From positions 1-47,968 of the forward strand of contig NZ_NFJC01000024.1 in NCBI RefSeq assembly GCF_002159665.1: a stretch of 47,968 bases of DNA. Direction: 5' to 3'. Below are positions 32,208-41,774 of the stretch, piece after piece. The translations under genes and the position numbers were made by a program. Each line of letters opens with the position of its first letter. Within the stretch, counting starts at the first letter, position 1. The notes beneath the pieces are model-generated. The model ran no database searches. It worked only from the letters and a program-made list of their open reading frames with translations, and was not told the origin of the DNA. Source of the DNA: Desulfovibrio sp. An276 (GTDB lineage: Bacteria; Desulfobacterota; Desulfovibrionia; Desulfovibrionales; Desulfovibrionaceae).

Positions 32208-33251
32208 ATGGAAGATCATATTGTATTTCGTGCGGACATCCCCGCTCTGGATCTGCTTGACCAGCGTCTTCTCCCCCTGGAGGAAAAGCGCTTTGTCTGC
32301 CGCACATATCTCGATGTGTGCACAGCCATAAAAACCATGGTTGTGCGCGGAGCCCCTGCCATTGGGGTGAGCGCAGCCTTTGCCTGCGCGCTTGCGGTTC
32401 ACGAGGCAAAGGGCAAGGCGGACTGGGGAGCCTTCCTTGAGAAGGCCCTTTTGGAGATTGCCCAGGCCAGGCCTACGGCAGTCAATCTTTCCTGGGCCGT
32501 GGAAATCATGCGCGGCCTTTGGAAGGAAGCGGCACAAAAAGGTGAGCTCTCTCCTGACGCGCTTTTCAAACTCTTTTGTGACAAGGCCCTTGCCATGCAG
32601 GCCAAGGACATTGCCTCCTGCAGGGCCATGGGGCAGGCCTCTCTTGAGCTTGTGCACCAAGGCGACTGCATTCTGACCCACTGCAATGCTGGCGCCCTTG
32701 CCACTGCAGGATACGGTACGGCATTGGGTGTCGTGCGTGCAGCCTGGGAGGCGGGGCGCAACATCACGGTCATTGCCGACGAGACCCGCCCCCTTTTGCA
32801 GGGAGCGCGCCTGACTGCCTGGGAGCTGCACAAGGACGGCATTCCCGTTACCCTTGCCTGCGACAACAGCTGTGCCTGCCTCATGTCAAAGGGTATGGTG
32901 AACCTTGTGGTTGTGGGTGCAGACCGCATTGCCGCAAACGGGGACACTGCCAACAAGATAGGCACCATGGGCGTTGCCATCATGGCAAAACACTTCAACA
33001 TTCCCTTCTATGTGGCTGCGCCTGTCTCGACCATTGACCCAAGCCTTGCAAGCGGTGACCTCATCCCCATAGAACAAAGGGCAAGGGAGGAAGTGGCCTC
33101 AATCAACGGCAGGGCCATCACTCCCGATGGCGTGAACGCCTTCAACTTTGCCTTTGACGTGACCCCAAACGAGCTCATCACTGCCATCATCACCGACAAG
33201 GGCCTCTTGTACCCTCCCTATACGGACAGCATTGGCAAACTCTTTGCCTGA
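32208..33251 (+). CDS. mtnA: methylthioribose-1-phosphate isomerase
   Basis: Isomerises 5-methylthioribose 1-phosphate to the ribulose form in methionine salvage. 347 residues. Family motifs: [14 protein letters not shown] near the N terminus, the catalytic cysteine in [20 protein letters not shown], and the aspartate in [17 protein letters not shown]. This set is closer to MtnA than to eIF2B or ribose-1,5-bisphosphate isomerase. AAGGA lies seven bases before the ATG at 32208; the frame is open to 32028. No other mtn genes adjoin. Confidence 0.94.
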   Translation: MEDHIVFRADIPALDLLDQRLLPLEEKRFVCRTYLDVCTAIKTMVVRGAPAIGVSAAFACALAVHEAKGKADWGAFLEKALLEIAQARPTAVNLSWAVEIMRGLWKEAAQKGELSPDALFKLFCDKALAMQAKDIASCRAMGQASLELVHQGDCILTHCNAGALATAGYGTALGVVRAAWEAGRNITVIADETRPLLQGARLTAWELHKDGIPVTLACDNSCACLMSKGMVNLVVVGADRIAANGDTANKIGTMGVAIMAKHFNIPFYVAAPVSTIDPSLASGDLIPIEQRAREEVASINGRAITPDGVNAFNFAFDVTPNELITAIITDKGLLYPPYTDSIGKLFA

Positions 33252-33263
33252 TCGGGGGACAAC

Positions 33264-35126
33264 ATGCATTTTTGCCTTCTGACATCGGCAACACTCGCCA
33301 GTCATCCCGCAAGCGCAAACTGTAAGCGCATTGTCTGGGACGCCTGGGATGTGGAGGAAAACGACATATCCCTTTGCAGGGAGATGAACGCGCGCCTCAT
33401 TACCCTGCGCAGCGAACATCAGGCCTGGGCCTACGAGACAGGGCTTGTTGAAACCTCATTGGGCAGCGTTGCAGAGGGCTTCAAACAGGGCTCCTCTCTC
33501 TCCGCCTGGTGGACATCCATCCTCTACGAACGTCATCCCAAGGTCTCGCCTTGCCTCTACGAGCTCTACCTCTTGCGCACTGCAGAGCTTCTTTTGCTTG
33601 AGGGCGGATGCACATCCCTGGAAGTCCATGGCCTTAATCCTGTGGCTGTGAGCATGCTTGAAAGCCTCTGCAAGGCCAGGGGCTGGGGCTTTGTGGCAGG
33701 TGAAACTGTTCCCAAAAAGCCGGTTTCCCGATTGAGGAGGATCTACGAGGCAACGCCTGCTCCCCTGCGAGCCCTGGCGCGTTTTTTTGTGTGGCTAGTG
33801 CAGGTGAAAAGGCATCTGAAGCGCACAAGGCTTTCCCCCTCAAGCGTCAAAAGCGGCACCATAGCCACCTATTTCCCCAACATTGACGTGAAAAAGGCTG
33901 ACGAAGGCATTTTCCGCTCCAGATACTGGGAGAGTCTGCACAGCCTTCTGGATTCCCAAAAGGATGTTCCCGTCCGCTGGCTTTTTGTTCGCTTCCCCTC
34001 GCCCCAGGGGTCTCTCAAGCAGTGCGTAGCCTGGGCCAAATCATTTGCAAGGGAAGGCAGGGACGGAATTTCCTTCAACTATCTGGAGGAATTTCTTGGG
34101 GCCAACGACATGATACGCGCCCTTGTCCGCTATGCGCGCATCATGCGGGCAAGTCTTGCCCTGGAAGAGGAATTGCGCCCCCGCTTTGTTTTCAAGGACT
34201 CCAGGCTCAACTTCTGGCTCCTGCTTGGAAGCGACTATGTGGAAAGCTTTCGCGGCTGGCGAAGCCTTGAGCGCTGCCTGCAGCAGCAGGGCATTGAAAA
34301 CTTTGTTGCCGAGGCTGGCCCCCAGGCCTGGTACACCTTTCCCATGGAAAACTGCCCCTGGGAGCGCATGCTCACCCATGCTGCCCACGAACAAAAGACT
34401 GGTCCAGTGTTTGGTGCCCAGCATTCCACCATACGCCCCACGGACTTTCGCTACTTTGACGACAAAAGGACCTGGGAGGCCCCGGAGACAAATGTCTTCC
34501 AGCCGGACAAAATTGCCGGCAACGGAGAAAGCGCCTGTTCGCAGTGGCGGGAAAACAGTGTTCCCGAGGAGCGCCTCACCAAAATTGAAGCCTTGCGCTA
34601 TCTCTATCTTGCGGACAACATCGCAAGCGCAACCAGCTTTGAAAAGCACATCCTTGTAGTCACAAGCTTCTTCGAGGACGAGACAAGGGCACATATCGAA
34701 CTTCTGGCAAAGTGCCTACAGGAAGGGGTTTTGAAAGCCCAGGACGTCACCATCAAACCCCACCCCTATCTGCCTGTGGAAGGCATGCTTGAGGCCTGTC
34801 TTGGCAGCGCCCCAAAGCCCGGGGTGACCAACACGCCCCTGCCGGAAATGCTCGCCTCCCACCCCATGGTCTGGGCCTCCAATTCCACTACTGCCGTGCT
34901 TGAGGCAGCCCTCATGGGCCTGCCTGTCCTTGTCATGCGCCCAGTGGGGGACTTTGATCTCTGCCCCCTGCAGGACATTGCGGAACTTGCTCGCACCTCG
35001 GATGTGGAGAGCGTGCGCAAGGCTCTGGCTGATCCCAAACCCCTTGCTGTCGCAAGCGACTATTTGTGCCTCGAAAAGGACCTTCCCCGCTGGCGTGCCC
35101 TGCTTGGGCTAAAGCAGGGAGGCTGA
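33264..35126 (+). CDS. putative surface-carbohydrate biosynthesis protein (TIGR04326-like)
   Basis: 620 residues, soluble, no signal peptide. The N-terminal part (VWDAWDVEENDISLCREMNARL; a KxxR-rich loop) and the C-terminal third, with TIKPHPYLPVEGM and later WASNSTTAVLEAALMGLPVLV, resemble large GT-B-like proteins of surface polysaccharide synthesis. I recall a family of this shape (TIGR04326) of unknown exact function. The HPxP plus SNSTTAxLEA pattern is like that of capsule-type nucleotide-sugar transferases. GGGGGA precedes the ATG, 12 bases after mtnA, so it is in the same operon although functionally unrelated. Family assignment is tentative. Confidence 0.55.
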   Translation: MHFCLLTSATLASHPASANCKRIVWDAWDVEENDISLCREMNARLITLRSEHQAWAYETGLVETSLGSVAEGFKQGSSLSAWWTSILYERHPKVSPCLYELYLLRTAELLLLEGGCTSLEVHGLNPVAVSMLESLCKARGWGFVAGETVPKKPVSRLRRIYEATPAPLRALARFFVWLVQVKRHLKRTRLSPSSVKSGTIATYFPNIDVKKADEGIFRSRYWESLHSLLDSQKDVPVRWLFVRFPSPQGSLKQCVAWAKSFAREGRDGISFNYLEEFLGANDMIRALVRYARIMRASLALEEELRPRFVFKDSRLNFWLLLGSDYVESFRGWRSLERCLQQQGIENFVAEAGPQAWYTFPMENCPWERMLTHAAHEQKTGPVFGAQHSTIRPTDFRYFDDKRTWEAPETNVFQPDKIAGNGESACSQWRENSVPEERLTKIEALRYLYLADNIASATSFEKHILVVTSFFEDETRAHIELLAKCLQEGVLKAQDVTIKPHPYLPVEGMLEACLGSAPKPGVTNTPLPEMLASHPMVWASNSTTAVLEAALMGLPVLVMRPVGDFDLCPLQDIAELARTSDVESVRKALADPKPLAVASDYLCLEKDLPRWRALLGLKQGG

Positions 35127-35163
35127 GCCTGAGGGGCTGATCCAGAAAAGGCCGAAATACTCA

Positions 35164-35206
35164 AAGGGGGGAGAGCGACGACTCTATCGCTCTCCCCCCT
35201 TCTTTC
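35164..35206. terminator. terminator between the convergent 620-residue gene and thrC
   Basis: A long stem (AAGGGGGGAGAGCGA with its complement, 8-nt loop) followed by CTTTC; on the other strand the stem ends in CCCCCCTTTGAG. Likely serves both genes. Confidence 0.8.
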
Positions 35207-35240
35207 ATGCGTTGAGTGGGGCTATTTGCTCAAAGGCCGG

Positions 35241-36686
35241 CTACTCCTTGGACTTGAGCTGCAGCCTCTGGGCCACTGCGCTTGCGCCAAGCCTTGCAAA
35301 GTCCTCCACGCTCTTGCCTGCCCTTTCGGATTCGGGCAAGAGCAGTTCCGGCCTGTTGGCAAGGCTTGTGTCGGGTGTGACACCGTATTCCGGCGGGAAA
35401 TCGTTGGCAAAGTACATGTTCTGGAAGCCGCTGAACTTGAGCTGATGGGCCGTGCTGTCGAGCACCGCATACTCGTTGTCTGCCACAAGGCCAAGGGCGC
35501 GGGCGTTGATGAGGCCGGCCAGGGTCTCGCCGCCCTGGGTGCAGACAATGTGTCCGTGGCGGTTTGCCAGAATCATGGCGTCCATGATCTGCTGTTCCGT
35601 CACCTGCACCACCTGGAAGGCCTTTTCACCGCCTGCCTCCACAAAGCGCTGGGCAAGCTCGCGCACGCGCGGGAAGGACACGGGGTTGCCGATCATGGCC
35701 GCCTGGGCGACGCTCGGGCGTACCGTGACTGGCTTCCACACCCTCTGGTCCTTCGGCGCGCTGTAGTAGCGGTACACGGGATCCGCGTGCTCGCTCTGCA
35801 CGCCAAAGATGCGCGGCAGGGTTTTGATGATACCAAGATCCAGCATCTTCAGGAAGCCGGACATGATGGCCGTGATGTTGCCGGCATTGCCCACAGGCAC
35901 AAAGAGGCACAGCCTGTCCACATCCCAGCCGAACCACTGGGCAGTCTCGTAGGCAAAGCTTTCCTGGCCCAGGATGCGCCAGGAATTCTTGGAGTTGAGC
36001 AGGGCCACGCGATAGCTTTCGGCCAAAATCTCGACCACCTTCATGCAGTCGTCGAAGACACCGGGAAGCTCAAGCACTGTGGCGCCGCTGCCAAGGGGCT
36101 GGGCCAGCTGCTGAGGGGTCACCTTGCCATGGGGCAGAAGGACCACGCTCTTCAAAGGCTTTCCCACATAGGCAGCGTACAGGGCAGCCGCAGCGGACGT
36201 GTCACCTGTAGAGGCACAGACCGTCAGCACCTCGTCCCAGGAGTTTGCGCGGCACAGCCATTTCAGATAGCTGAAGGCACAGGCCATGCCCCTGTCCTTG
36301 AAGGACGCGCTGGGGTTTTGGCCGTCGTTCTTGTAGCTGAAGGCAAGGCCCACCTTGTCCTGCAGGGCAGAAGACGCAGCCACAATGGGGGTGTGCGCCT
36401 CGCCAAGGTACACGATGTCTTCCTCCTCCAGGATGGGGGCAAGAAGCTCGTAGTAGGCAAAGACGCCGCGCAGGGCCGTTGTCCTTGTCATGAGGCGCTT
36501 GTCGAACACATCGCGCCAGTAGGCTCCGTCGTGCTTTTTGAGCTCGTCGAAGTTGTTGTCGTGCAGCAAAAAGACACCGCCACAGTCGGGGCATGTGTAC
36601 AGCAGGCTGTCGCCGGGGTGGGTCTTGCCGCACCCAAGGCACCTATACTCCATCTGTCCTCTGTAGGACGGGAAATCCTGGGACAT
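35241..36686 (-). CDS. thrC: threonine synthase
   Basis: PLP enzyme making threonine from O-phosphohomoserine. 481 residues. It has an N-terminal zinc ribbon (YRCLGCGKTHPGD, YTCPDCGG) and the PLP lysine in NPSASFKDRGMA. The STGDTSAAAALYAAY and PVGNAGNITAIMSGFLK segments bind phosphate. The zinc ribbon and length match the class of threonine synthases with an N-terminal extension. The start at 36686 follows GGAGGAGAAA. It lies 113 bases after plsY on the same strand, without a terminator between. Confidence 0.95.
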   Translation of the reverse strand: MSQDFPSYRGQMEYRCLGCGKTHPGDSLLYTCPDCGGVFLLHDNNFDELKKHDGAYWRDVFDKRLMTRTTALRGVFAYYELLAPILEEEDIVYLGEAHTPIVAASSALQDKVGLAFSYKNDGQNPSASFKDRGMACAFSYLKWLCRANSWDEVLTVCASTGDTSAAAALYAAYVGKPLKSVVLLPHGKVTPQQLAQPLGSGATVLELPGVFDDCMKVVEILAESYRVALLNSKNSWRILGQESFAYETAQWFGWDVDRLCLFVPVGNAGNITAIMSGFLKMLDLGIIKTLPRIFGVQSEHADPVYRYYSAPKDQRVWKPVTVRPSVAQAAMIGNPVSFPRVRELAQRFVEAGGEKAFQVVQVTEQQIMDAMILANRHGHIVCTQGGETLAGLINARALGLVADNEYAVLDSTAHQLKFSGFQNMYFANDFPPEYGVTPDTSLANRPELLLPESERAGKSVEDFARLGASAVAQRLQLKSKE

Positions 36687-36799
36687 TTTCTCCTCCGTGT
36701 ATACGCTAGGGGGCTGCCAGTCTTCCCAAGGGCTGCAGGGTGCTGGCGCAAGCCACAATAGGTGGTCACAATAATTGGGTTTCGGGATTGATCGTTTGT

Positions 36800-37423
36800 C
36801 TAGTTTCCCTTGTTCTGCCGATCAAGGGAGCCTGTCTTCGAGAGCACAAGGCGGTTTTCCCTGCCCTCGCGCAGACGGACTATGTTTTCCTTGTGCCTGT
36901 AGGCAACAACAAGGAAAAGGAGCACTGCCAGGGGGATCCAGCATGCCGCATCACAAAGCCACAGTGTTACGGGCAGCGAGGCGAGAAGGCACAAGGAGCC
37001 CAAGGACACAAAGCGCGTGACGGCAATGATGCCTATGCACACAAGGCAGGAAATCAGGGTGGGAAGGAAGGCTATGGGCAAAAACACGCCAATGCTTGTG
37101 GCAACTGCCTTGCCACCGCGAAAGCCCATGAAGCAGGAAAAGACGTGGCCAAGGACAGCGAAAAAGGCCACTGTGGAAATGGCAGCCGGGTCGGATGTGT
37201 CCCAAAGGGCCAAAAGCACAGGCAGCGTGCCCTTCATGATATCGCAAAAGAGCGTGGCTACGCCCCAGCCAAAGCCGCACAGTCTTGCCACATTGGTGGC
37301 TCCGGTATTCCTGCTTCCGGCAGTGCGGGGGTCAATACCGCAAAAGACCCTGGCTATGACAAGGCCCCAGGGTGCCGAGCCCAAAAGATAGGCGACAATG
37401 GACAATGAGATGACAAAGAGCAT
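36800..37423 (-). CDS. plsY: glycerol-3-phosphate acyltransferase PlsY
   Basis: Inner-membrane enzyme transferring acyl from acyl-phosphate to glycerol 3-phosphate, the first step of phospholipid synthesis. 207 residues, five to six membrane helices, with the motifs GSRNTGATNVAR (loop 1), the GHVFSCFMGFRGGKAVATS region (loop 2) and a C-terminal KHKENIVRL-like stretch (RHKENIVRLREG). The ATG overlaps the stop of the upstream ribonuclease gene (TAATG), so the two are translationally coupled. Confidence 0.95.
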   Translation of the reverse strand: MLFVISLSIVAYLLGSAPWGLVIARVFCGIDPRTAGSRNTGATNVARLCGFGWGVATLFCDIMKGTLPVLLALWDTSDPAAISTVAFFAVLGHVFSCFMGFRGGKAVATSIGVFLPIAFLPTLISCLVCIGIIAVTRFVSLGSLCLLASLPVTLWLCDAACWIPLAVLLFLVVAYRHKENIVRLREGRENRLVLSKTGSLDRQNKGN

Positions 37424-39582
37424 TACTCTTCTCCCGTTTGCGTGTTCTCGTCCATGCCAAAGCCGTCCATGTACTCCGCTGTCTGCGGCATGGCCTCTTC
37501 GGGCAGAACTTCGAGGATCTGCATTTCGTTGTACAGGGGATTGACCCGGCCTATGCGCAGGACAACCCTGCTGCCTGGCACGGTTCTTTCGTCAAAGAGC
37601 TTCTTTCTGCCGCGCAAAAAGATGTCGTAGTCAGGCAGGGACACGGAATACTGCGTGTCGTTTTCTTCCGTGACAACGCCGTGCCACCACGCGTCCTCGC
37701 CCTTCTGGCTGAAAAAGAGCAGCTTCCAGTAGCGGGGACGGAAGCGCTGAATCTGTCCTGCCCCATCCAGGGCAATGTGCAGCCCAAGCAGGATGTCGTC
37801 CAGCTCCTTTGCGGCAAATTTCGGCGCGCCACAGGCAAGGAAGGAGAGGATCTGGGCCTCGTTCACAAGGTCTGCGTAGCGCCTCAAGGGCGAGGTCATG
37901 GGCGCGTAGCAGGAAAGGCCCAGGGCCGCGTGCATGCGGGGCTGGGTTTCCAGTATGGAAGGCACCATGCAGTGCATGATCTCGGTCATGCGCACGGGAT
38001 CGTTCCAGATACCTGCGTATTCCGGAGGAATGTCCGCGCTCTGGGTGCGGAAAACAAAGGGCACGCGCTTTTCCACTGCCCACTCTGCCGCAGAGGCGCT
38101 TGCCAGGATCATCATCTCGGCCACCATGTCCTGGGCCTCGCAGGATGGCTTTCCGGGACAAAGCTCGACCTTCACATCCTCTCCTTCACCAAAAAGAAGG
38201 ATTTGAGGCTCCCGCTTGTCCAGTATCACTGCCCCGCGGGAAATGCGGTAGGCCTTGCGCTTGCGGGAAAATTCCGCAGCCAGTTTGAGCATATCTGCAT
38301 AGGCAAGGGAAGGATTGTCCTCGCTTGCCGTGCCATCAAGTACTTCCTGACATTTTGCGTAGCGCAAATTGGCTGCCAGCCGGACCTTTCGCACCTCGAA
38401 GGAGCACAACTCCCTCACGGATCCGTCCTTCGCGATATCTTGCCGAAAAACAAGCGCTGGCCTGTCCTTGCCCGCAAAGAGGGAGAGGGCGTCCGTGCCA
38501 AGGAAGCGGGGCAGCATGTGGTAGTCCCCTTCGGGCAGGTACACGGATGTGCCGCGGTAGCGCACAAGGCTGTCGAACTTCGAGCCAAAGGGCCAGCCAA
38601 GGGCCGGGCAGGCCAGGGCCAGGGTGAGCGTCATGCTCCCGTCCTCGTGCCCTTCGATATAGAAGGCGTCGTCTATGTCCTCGGTGGAATCGCCGTCTAT
38701 GCTCACAAAGGGCAAATCGCAGGCCTCAAGTGCGGCAATTTCCGGATTGTCTGCAAGGGCTCTTGCAGCCTCCTCCTGTTTTTGCCACCACGTATCCCCT
38801 GGATCGTAGCCAGCCTTGTCCAGCCAGTAGTTGTGGTGCGGCTCAAGCTTGCCCCAGGCAAGCAAAAGCCTGACTGAAAGGAGCGGATCGTCGTTCAGCC
38901 CCTTAACCAGGGTCTGCCACAGGGTTGTAGATGAGTCCGGATCGACCATCTGCTTGCGCAAAATCTCTTCCAGCCTTGCCTGCACGTCTTCGCAAGGCCA
39001 CTTGTCCCTTGCGGGAAGCTCTGCCTTGTGCGAGGCCACTGCGAGCAAAAGGCGCACAAAGGGGCCTGCCTCGTTTATGAAGCGATCGCGCTCTTCCTGC
39101 TTTTTCTTTTCCTCTTCCCTGCGGGCCACGGTCTCTGCGTCATAGATCTCGAAATTCGGGGGCACAAAGCGAAAGTGGGTTCTGCAGGAAAGCAGGGCGT
39201 GGCCTGTGGCTGCCACTGCGTCCACCGAAGGCTCGCTGTCAAGAAGCTCTGCAAAAAAGCTGGCCTGGGCCTTGTCCACCTCGCCTTGGGCAAGCTCCCA
39301 GAGGGAGATGACGTCCATCTCCTCGCATATCTTCGCACGCCTTGCCCTTGCCTTCTCAAGGACCTTGACCATCTCGTCCCTGCTCATGGAGGAAAAGCCC
39401 TGCACCGGCGCGCTTATCCAGGGGAGCACGCGATTTGCCGCGAGCTTTGTCTCGCGTCTGTTGGGCAGCATGAGGCGCAGCTTGCCGGAAACTTCTTCAA
39501 GGACAATGGCAATCTGCATCGCGTTCGCGTCAAAGTATTCCACCACACAGCCCACAGCCGGGTACTGCACGCATGACGACAT
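37423..39582 (-). CDS. RNB-domain ribonuclease (RNase II/R family)
   Basis: Predicted 3'-5' exoribonuclease, 719 residues. The first 280 residues are not the cold-shock domains of E. coli RNase II/R but a divergent region with a charged coiled segment (REEEKKKQEERDRF). The RNB catalytic motif IDGDSTEDIDDAFY at residues 295-308 keeps the four aspartates (D296, D302, D304, D305). MTSPLRRYADLVNE, the family arginine motif, lies further on, and a C-terminal barrel follows. The ATG at 39582 begins just after TATGTCGTC-type upstream sequence containing AGGAGC. It is the first gene of a pair with plsY. The short RNase II-like form is known in cyanobacteria and deltaproteobacteria. Confidence 0.9.
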   Translation of the reverse strand: MSSCVQYPAVGCVVEYFDANAMQIAIVLEEVSGKLRLMLPNRRETKLAANRVLPWISAPVQGFSSMSRDEMVKVLEKARARRAKICEEMDVISLWELAQGEVDKAQASFFAELLDSEPSVDAVAATGHALLSCRTHFRFVPPNFEIYDAETVARREEEKKKQEERDRFINEAGPFVRLLLAVASHKAELPARDKWPCEDVQARLEEILRKQMVDPDSSTTLWQTLVKGLNDDPLLSVRLLLAWGKLEPHHNYWLDKAGYDPGDTWWQKQEEAARALADNPEIAALEACDLPFVSIDGDSTEDIDDAFYIEGHEDGSMTLTLALACPALGWPFGSKFDSLVRYRGTSVYLPEGDYHMLPRFLGTDALSLFAGKDRPALVFRQDIAKDGSVRELCSFEVRKVRLAANLRYAKCQEVLDGTASEDNPSLAYADMLKLAAEFSRKRKAYRISRGAVILDKREPQILLFGEGEDVKVELCPGKPSCEAQDMVAEMMILASASAAEWAVEKRVPFVFRTQSADIPPEYAGIWNDPVRMTEIMHCMVPSILETQPRMHAALGLSCYAPMTSPLRRYADLVNEAQILSFLACGAPKFAAKELDDILLGLHIALDGAGQIQRFRPRYWKLLFFSQKGEDAWWHGVVTEENDTQYSVSLPDYDIFLRGRKKLFDERTVPGSRVVLRIGRVNPLYNEMQILEVLPEEAMPQTAEYMDGFGMDENTQTGEE

Positions 39583-39783
39583 AAGGTGCTCCTTTGGCTA
39601 AGAAATCCAAGCTGTTTTCCTATATCCTTTGCCCATGGCTTGCAAGATCCGGGAAAGCCCAAGGCAAGGAAGAAGACAGGCATTGCGCGCTTTTGCCCTT
39701 GAACACCAGCAAGGGGGAGCAAAGGGAACCTAGGGCCTTTCGCACTCGCCCCCTCCCCGCGCAAAAAAAAGAAGGCAAACATG

Positions 39784-39879
39784 TTGACAAGCAGGGGGCC
39801 AAATATCAATGGTTCATACGCGACCCCGGCTCCTTGTCAAAAGGCCTCTTGCCGGAGCCGTCTGCCTTTTTGCGCAGAC
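39784..39879 (+). promoter_or_regulatory. -35-like box and two hairpins in the leader of the citrate-synthase-like gene
   Basis: A perfect TTGACA at 39784-39789 has no good -10 at standard spacing, but TTGACAAG there is complementary to CTTGTCAA at 39833-39840. Downstream CGGCTCC (39827) pairs with GGAGCCG (39854), and GTCTGC (39860) with GCAGAC (39874). The 360-base divergent gap otherwise shows no gene. Confidence 0.4.
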
Positions 39880-39944
39880 AGACAAACTTTTGCTTTTCAA
39901 AAAAACTGCTCCCGAAAAGCCCTTCTTTCCCTTTCGGAGGAGAC

Positions 39945-41759
39945 ATGCCCCTTCTGCACCCCAAGGTTTTGAACCACTTTACCCTGCAGGACATTACGCA
40001 GCCGCAACTGTACCGCGAGCTCTATCCCTATACCAAGATCTGCCGCACAACCTTTGACGACGTAATGCTTGCCCCGCATCCGGCAAAGGAGATGCACATC
40101 ACGGACACGACCTTCCGCGACGGTCAGCAGGCGCGTCCGCCCTACACTGTTGCCCAGATCAAGAAGATGTTCGAATTCCTCTACCGCCTAGGCGGCAGGA
40201 CTGGCCTCATTTCTGCTTCCGAATTCTTCCTCTATTCGGAGCGCGACCGCAAGGCCATAGAGGTTTGCCGCAGCATGGGCTACCAGTTCCCGAAGATCAC
40301 TGCCTGGACGCGCGCCAACAAGCAGGATCTTGCCCTTGCGAGAGACATGGAATTCGACGAAGTGGGCATGCTCACCAGCGTTTCGGACTACCACATCTTC
40401 CTCAAACTGGGAAAGACACGCCAGCAGGCCATGGACATGTACCTGGATGTGGCAAACCAGGCCCTGGAATGGGGCATTGTGCCGCGCTGCCACTTCGAGG
40501 ACATCACCCGCGCGGACATCTACGGCTTCTGCCTGCCTTTGGCACAAAAACTCATGGAACTCTCCCGCCAGGCCAACCTGCCTGTGAAGATCCGCTTGTG
40601 CGACACCATGGGGTACGGTGTGCCCTACCCGGGCACAGCACTCCCCCGCTCCGTACAGGGTATTGTGCACGCCTTTACGGACGAGGCCGGTGTTCCCGGT
40701 GAAATGCTCGAGTGGCACGGCCACAATGATTTCCACAAGGGTCTTGTCAACGGCGTGACAGCCTGGCTCTACGGCTGCGGCGCTGTCAACGGCACCCTCT
40801 TCGGCTTTGGCGAAAGGACAGGCAACACGCCCGTTGAGGCCCTGGCCATTGACTACATTTCCCTGACCGGGGACGATGGCGCAGCAGACACCACCGTCAT
40901 TTCCGAAATTGCGGATTTCTTCGAACAGGAACTGCGCTACAACATTCCCCACAACTATCCCTTTGCCGGCCGCGACTTCAACGCCACAAGCGCAGGCGTA
41001 CATGTGGACGGCATTCTCAAGAACGAGGAAATCTACAACATCTTCGATACCACCCTGCTTCTCGGCAAGCCCGTGCCCATCATCATCACGGACAAGTCCG
41101 GACGCGCAGGTGTTGCCTACTGGATAAATCACAACCTGAAGCTGACAGGCACAACCAAGGAAGTGACCAAGAAGCATCCGGCAGTGGGCAAGATCTACGA
41201 CGATATCATGAAGGCCTACGAAAACGGCCGTACCACCCACTTCTCCCACGAGGAGATGCAGCGCCTTGTGCTGCGCCACATGCCCGAATTCACCATCACG
41301 GAATACGATCGCATGAAGCAGCTCGCAGGCGAGCTCTCGGCCCACGTTATCTGCAACCTCTCCCAGGAAAAGGGCCTGCTCCACTTCGACGACGAGGCCA
41401 CAAGGCTTCTGGAAAAGTTCTCTACCCAGCATCCCTTCATCCAGCTTATCTCGCTTACGGATGATCAGGGCATTCTCAAATGCATGGCCTTGACCACGGA
41501 CAAGACCTATCGCGCCCTCTACAAGGATCTTGCCCCAGGCTTCGACTTCTCGGACCGCGAGTGGTTCAAGGAGCCCATGAAGACTGGCGATCTGCACATC
41601 ATGGATGTCTACCCCTCGCGCTTTACCGGCAAGCTCATCATCACGGTTTCCTGCGCAGTGACCGACGCAGAGGACAGGATCGTGGGCGTGCTCAGCTGCG
41701 ACATGCAGGTCGAACAGATCCTGAAGCATGCCCAGGAACTCGTGCAGGACGAAGACTAG
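39945..41759 (+). CDS. DRE-TIM family synthase (Re-citrate synthase-like) with C-terminal Cache/PDC-like domain
   Basis: 604 residues. Residues 45-450 are a homocitrate/isopropylmalate synthase-type TIM barrel. It has HITDTTFRDGQQA at 51-63 (DRE motif), the metal-binding HGHND at 258-262, and FGFGERTGNTPVEAL. Re-specific citrate synthases of Clostridium kluyveri and Desulfovibrio belong to this family, and an aconitase-type gene follows, so citrate synthesis from oxaloacetate and acetyl-CoA is the likeliest role. Residues about 470-600 are an added domain matching the PDC/Cache pattern (FIQLISLTDDQGI, DFSDREWFKEPMKTGDLHI, IVGVLSCDMQVEQIL), without membrane helices, so it would be cytoplasmic and could sense a small ligand. 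The start has GGAGGAGAC directly before it. Homologues are sometimes misnamed histone-lysine methyltransferase. Reaction inferred. Confidence 0.75.
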   Translation: MPLLHPKVLNHFTLQDITQPQLYRELYPYTKICRTTFDDVMLAPHPAKEMHITDTTFRDGQQARPPYTVAQIKKMFEFLYRLGGRTGLISASEFFLYSERDRKAIEVCRSMGYQFPKITAWTRANKQDLALARDMEFDEVGMLTSVSDYHIFLKLGKTRQQAMDMYLDVANQALEWGIVPRCHFEDITRADIYGFCLPLAQKLMELSRQANLPVKIRLCDTMGYGVPYPGTALPRSVQGIVHAFTDEAGVPGEMLEWHGHNDFHKGLVNGVTAWLYGCGAVNGTLFGFGERTGNTPVEALAIDYISLTGDDGAADTTVISEIADFFEQELRYNIPHNYPFAGRDFNATSAGVHVDGILKNEEIYNIFDTTLLLGKPVPIIITDKSGRAGVAYWINHNLKLTGTTKEVTKKHPAVGKIYDDIMKAYENGRTTHFSHEEMQRLVLRHMPEFTITEYDRMKQLAGELSAHVICNLSQEKGLLHFDDEATRLLEKFSTQHPFIQLISLTDDQGILKCMALTTDKTYRALYKDLAPGFDFSDREWFKEPMKTGDLHIMDVYPSRFTGKLIITVSCAVTDAEDRIVGVLSCDMQVEQILKHAQELVQDED

Positions 41760-41774
41760 CGAGGTATTCCGCCT

